64,000 nt of DNA from Fen-1254 sp963769605 (lineage in GTDB: Bacteria > Bacteroidota > Ignavibacteria > UBA10030): contig CAVYML010000004.1 of the NCBI GenBank assembly GCA_963769605.1, positions 127,452 through 191,451 of the forward strand. The letters are read 5' to 3'. The translations under genes and the position numbers were made by a program. Shown piece by piece: positions 61,197 through 64,000 of the stretch. The notes under the pieces are model-generated. The model had not been told where the DNA came from, searched no databases, and saw nothing but the letters and a program-made list of their open reading frames with translations. Each line of letters begins with the position of its first letter. Within the stretch, counting starts at the first letter, position 1.

Positions 61197-62147
61197 TTAC
61201 CGTTCACCGCTCCTATAATCTGCGAGAGTTTGAATTAAAGTTGTTAAAACTTCATCTCTCATTTGGCCGGCAAGTCCTAATGCAATTTGTGCCTGCAATA
61301 ATCCGAACATTTTGCTGGTGTCGTAACGCTTTCCTTGAATTTCTAATGCCAGGTATTTGTCCTTTTGAGCGAGCCTTTGCTGAACCGGCGTAAGCAAAAT
61401 ATTCTTTCCGGGATTTGCATGGATTTCTTCAGATAAGAGATCGAACAAGATCGGTTGAAAAACATACATGCCGAAAAAACACAAATAATAACCGGCGCGC
61501 AGGCCGGCTGTTTTTAACTCAAGTTCCGCCCGGCTGACCGATGGTTTTTCGATTATTGTCTCAATTTGATAGACTCCATTATATGTCTTATAATTTCTTC
61601 CCGTTAAGGTCCCATATTTACTTATCTGGTGTTCAATTGTAGGATTAACGGCGGCAACAGAACATTCTTCCTGTACCGCAAGGTCTATGATCTGTTTTGA
61701 ACAACGCTTATTTGAAAGGCAAGAGATAGACAGGTAATCTCCATGAAGGAGCAAAAATGGTTCATTTTTAACAAAATCCTTTGCCTGATACACAGCGTGG
61801 CCATAACCGAGGGCTTCTTCTTGAACGACAAATTTTACCCGGTCGAGAATATTTTTTATGTTTTGCGATTGAGATGCTGCCCAATGACCTTGTTGGTAGA
61901 TTTTCAGCGATGTATGAGAGAGCTCTTGAAAACTTTCCAAATATTTTTCCTCATCACCGGCTGCGCAAACAATGCATATTTCTTCTATTCCGCTTTGCAG
62001 CGCCTCTTCTGCAATAATTTGAATAATCGGCTTATTCATCCCATCCACATCGATGAGCGGCAGCATAGATTTTTGTACTGTCGTGGCGGCGGGATACAAT
62101 CTTTCATTTCTGGCCGCTGCAGTAATAACAGCTTTTTGTATTTTCAT
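61197..62147 (-). CDS. Divergent GalU-like nucleotidyltransferase
   Basis: A 316-residue protein aligned by eye with UTP-glucose-1-phosphate uridylyltransferases: KAVITAAARNERLYPAATTVQKSMLPLID at the start, EEALGYGHAVYQAKDFV, LLHGDYLS for the metal aspartate, and IIEKPSVSRAEL. The nucleotide loop reads AAARNERLYP rather than the usual AG-x-GTR-x-LP, so the glycine-rich signature is altered. It may be a changed-specificity or regulatory paralogue that works with the adjacent kinase/UDPGP fusion. Confidence 0.75.
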   Translation of the reverse strand: MKIQKAVITAAARNERLYPAATTVQKSMLPLIDVDGMNKPIIQIIAEEALQSGIEEICIVCAAGDEEKYLESFQELSHTSLKIYQQGHWAASQSQNIKNILDRVKFVVQEEALGYGHAVYQAKDFVKNEPFLLLHGDYLSISCLSNKRCSKQIIDLAVQEECSVAAVNPTIEHQISKYGTLTGRNYKTYNGVYQIETIIEKPSVSRAELELKTAGLRAGYYLCFFGMYVFQPILFDLLSEEIHANPGKNILLTPVQQRLAQKDKYLALEIQGKRYDTSKMFGLLQAQIALGLAGQMRDEVLTTLIQTLADYRSGER

Positions 62148-62654
62148 TTTACGGCAATAATCTTGTTTGAGTGAGTATTATCTTAAAGATATAACATTTA
62201 TTGGCAAATATAAATAGTTCATAGTTCTTAGTGCTTGGTTCTTGGTTAATCGTGCTGAAGTGCTGTAGCCGCGACCGGTGGTCGCGGATCCGGCACCAGC
62301 TTGCCCGCCGCAGGAGGACGGTATCGGCTACAGGCGTTGGCCCTGGTATCATCGCAAATGGAATTGCATCCTTTCAAAATTCTTATTAAAAGCGTATATT
62401 TGTAAACTAAGAACGGTGCTGAAGTGCTGCAGTTCGACGTGCTGCGGTAGGAATATCTGGTCGGTTAGTTAGTTGTTTGGTTATTTGGTTCTTTTGTTCT
62501 TTGCTTTTTCAGTTTTCAGTTCTCAGTTATTTGGTTATTCAGTTATTCGGTTCTTTGGTTTATCAGCTATTAGTTCACCGGCTGCCTCTTAATTTGAATT
62601 ACGCGATCGCGTAATAACATTATCAGACCTCCGGCTAGTTTACATGGAGAAAAA
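62148..62654. repeat. Divergent-promoter gap with palindrome and repeat arrays
   Basis: A gap of 507 bases with no gene. GTTCTTA/GTTCATA heptamers lie at 62216-62248. A palindromic element lies at 62264-62332 (TGTAGCCG to CGGCTACA). A long T-rich array of GTTATTT/GTTCTTT/TCAGTTA units lies at 62461-62580, with spacing that drifts between seven and eight. GGAG precedes the next gene. Confidence 0.6.
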
Positions 62655-63695
62655 ATGAAAAAAGCTCTTATCTCAGGCATAACAGGTCAGGACGGTTCAT
62701 ATCTTACGGAATTATTGCTGGAAAAAGGATATGAAGTCCATGGCATTATTAGACGAAGCAGTTCTTTTAATACCGCTCGAATCGACCATATCTTTAATGA
62801 TCCCAAGCTGCATGACAATCGATTTTTTCTCCATCACGGTGATGTGACTGATGCAAGCAATATAAATCGTCTGCTTGAAAAAATTGAACCGGATGAAATT
62901 TATAATCTTGCTGCGCAGAGCCATGTCAAGGTCTCATTTGAAGTGCCCGAATATACGGCTCAGGTGGATGGTGTTGGAACGCTGCGATTTATCGATGCTA
63001 TTAGGGAGACCGGGCTGAAAACGCGTTTTTATCAGGCCTCAACGAGTGAACTGTTTGGGAAAGCACAGGAAATTCCGCAAAGCGAAAAAACTCCATTCTA
63101 TCCGCGGAGCCCATACGGTGTCGCAAAATTATACGGATTTTGGATTATAGTCAATTATCGTGAAGCATACGGAATCTACGCTTGCAATGGCATTCTTTTT
63201 AATCATGAATCCCCCAGACGCGGCGAAACCTTCGTGACGCGAAAAATTACAATTGCCGCAACAAAGATAAAATTGGGAATGGAGCAGCAGCTAAAACTCG
63301 GGAATCTTCATTCGAAACGGGACTGGGGATATGCTCCTGAATATTGCGAAGGAATGTGGCGAATTTTGCAGCAAGATCAACCGGAAGACTTCGTCCTTGC
63401 GACAGGTGAAACGCATACGGTGAAAGAGTTCGTTGAAGAGGCTTTTTCTCAGCTCGATTTTCATCTGGAATGGGAAGGCTCCGGCGAAAATGAAAAGGGA
63501 ATCGATTCTCGAACCGGAAAAGTTCTTGTTGCAGTAGATCCGCGATATTATCGCCCGACCGAAGTCGACCTTCTGATCGGCAATCCGCAGAAAGCAAAAG
63601 ATAAACTCGGATGGACGACGAAGACTACGTTTAAGGAGCTTGCTAAATTAATGGCGAAAGCGGATTTTGAGAAGATTAAAAAAAGAGGGTATTAG
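62655..63695 (+). CDS. gmd: GDP-mannose 4,6-dehydratase
   Basis: A 346-residue short-chain dehydrogenase/reductase that converts GDP-mannose to GDP-4-keto-6-deoxymannose, the precursor of GDP-fucose, GDP-rhamnose and perosamine. ALISGITGQDGSYLTELLLEKGYEVHGI binds NADP. QASTSELFGKAQEIPQSE and SPYGVAKLYGFW (Y-x3-K) form the catalytic site, and NHESPRRGETFVTRKI is diagnostic of Gmd. GGAG sits upstream of ATG 62655. The reductase or aminotransferase that completes the sugar may be the DegT enzyme at 35502 (perosamine-like) or lie outside the window. Confidence 0.95.
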   Translation: MKKALISGITGQDGSYLTELLLEKGYEVHGIIRRSSSFNTARIDHIFNDPKLHDNRFFLHHGDVTDASNINRLLEKIEPDEIYNLAAQSHVKVSFEVPEYTAQVDGVGTLRFIDAIRETGLKTRFYQASTSELFGKAQEIPQSEKTPFYPRSPYGVAKLYGFWIIVNYREAYGIYACNGILFNHESPRRGETFVTRKITIAATKIKLGMEQQLKLGNLHSKRDWGYAPEYCEGMWRILQQDQPEDFVLATGETHTVKEFVEEAFSQLDFHLEWEGSGENEKGIDSRTGKVLVAVDPRYYRPTEVDLLIGNPQKAKDKLGWTTKTTFKELAKLMAKADFEKIKKRGY

Positions 63696-63775
63696 TTCGT
63701 AGTTCGTGGTTCGTAGTGCGTAGTTCGTTGTTCGTCTTTCAAAACCAAGAACTAAGAACAAAAAACGAAATAAGG
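63696..63775. repeat. GTTCGTA heptamer array with complementary arm
   Basis: A forward block (GTTCGTAGTTCGTGGTTCG) at 63693-63738 is followed by a complementary AAGAACTAAGAACAAAAAACG block. This is the same layout as before nuoG and nuoI. Confidence 0.6.
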
Positions 63776-63782
63776 GGGAAAT

Positions 63783-64000
63783 ATGGTCATTAGAAAATTT
63801 GAGGAAATCGAATCTTGGAAAAGGGCTCGGGAACTTACGAAAACGATATATGGTACTCGGGAAAAAGGAATTTTGCAAGAGATTATGGTTTGAAAGATCA
63901 AATTCAACGTGCATCTGTTTCAATAATGGCAAATATCCCTGAAGGTTTTGATGGTGGGTCAAAAAAAAGTTTTATCATTTTTCTACAATACGCATATCGT
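63783..64000 (+). pseudogene. Four-helix-bundle protein, frameshifted and cut by window edge
   Basis: ATG 63783 encodes MVIRKFEEIESWKRARELTKTIY, the normal start of the family. A shift (-1 or +2) between about 63850 and 63872 moves the rest into another frame, ARDYGLKDQIQRASVSIMANIPEGFDGGSKKSF, which contains the diagnostic QIQRASVSI. The frame then leaves the window. This is the fourth family member here. Confidence 0.65.

Overview
This is a chromosomal window of about 64 kb from a bacterium of the Fibrobacteres-Chlorobi-Bacteroidetes (FCB) group. It is probably close to Ignavibacteria, Kryptonia or a similar lineage, and probably comes from a metagenome or draft assembly. The pointers are a C-terminal type IX secretion signal (NYPNPFNPTT motif) on a large exported protein, several 23S rRNA intervening-sequence (four-helix-bundle) genes scattered outside rRNA, and FCB-like exopolysaccharide genes. 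I cannot name a genus from sequence alone. No rRNA, tRNA or CRISPR array was seen.

Layout. 1-9.3 kb holds housekeeping genes: the end of a family 2 glycosyltransferase, an M16 zinc peptidase, a class I/II aminotransferase, an isolated nuoG-nuoH-nuoI trio, and a ComM/YifB-type AAA+ ATPase. 9.5-15.7 kb and 19.1-19.5 kb form an island of two-gene toxin-antitoxin-like modules: AbiE-like, MntA/HepT, DUF6036-like nucleotidyltransferases and VapBC. Several are broken. 16-20.8 kb starts a capsule/O-antigen locus with an SLBB outer-membrane export protein and a Wzz-type chain-length protein. Two insertion sequences follow: an IS66/ISBst12-type element with 8-bp target duplications, and an IS1380-type element.

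24-50.5 kb is a low-GC polysaccharide locus. It contains a Wzx flippase, an EpsG/Wzy-like polymerase, four glycosyltransferases, a pyruvyl-transferase-like protein, a nitroreductase, a cupin, two DegT aminotransferases, a radical SAM enzyme, a secreted glycosidase and a secreted deacetylase-like protein. It also has a WcaJ-type initiating transferase, and a Gfo/Idh dehydrogenase and hexapeptide acyltransferase that together resemble WbpB/WbpE/WbpD of 2,3-diacetamido-uronic acid synthesis. A 3,678-bp IS1-family transposon (31160-34837) sits in the middle. It has 19-bp terminal inverted repeats and a perfect 8-bp target duplication, and it carries cargo genes, including a helix-turn-helix/ImmA-IrrE metallopeptidase with a partner, a small basic protein and a DUF1883 protein.

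50.8-57.5 kb again mixes toxin-antitoxin modules (nucleotidyltransferases, BrnTA, HepT-like proteins), four-helix-bundle genes, UDP-glucose dehydrogenase and repeats. 57.7-63.7 kb supplies nucleotide sugars: a 1,111-residue GHMP-kinase/UDPGP-pyrophosphorylase fusion, a divergent GalU-like protein and GDP-mannose 4,6-dehydratase.

The intergenic DNA is very unusual. Most gaps are filled with degenerate arrays of period-7 repeats (units near TTYACCA, CAGTTYA, GTTCGTR and RATTGCG), with palindromic elements bounded by TGTAGCCG and CGGCTACA, and with a hairpin repeat centred on TTCACGCGCAAGCGTGAA. These repeats run into and truncate several genes. Four long genes (nuoH, the SLBB gene, wzx and the polymerase) are each restored by removing one base. 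That pattern suggests either assembly insertion errors or real decay, and it should be checked in reads.
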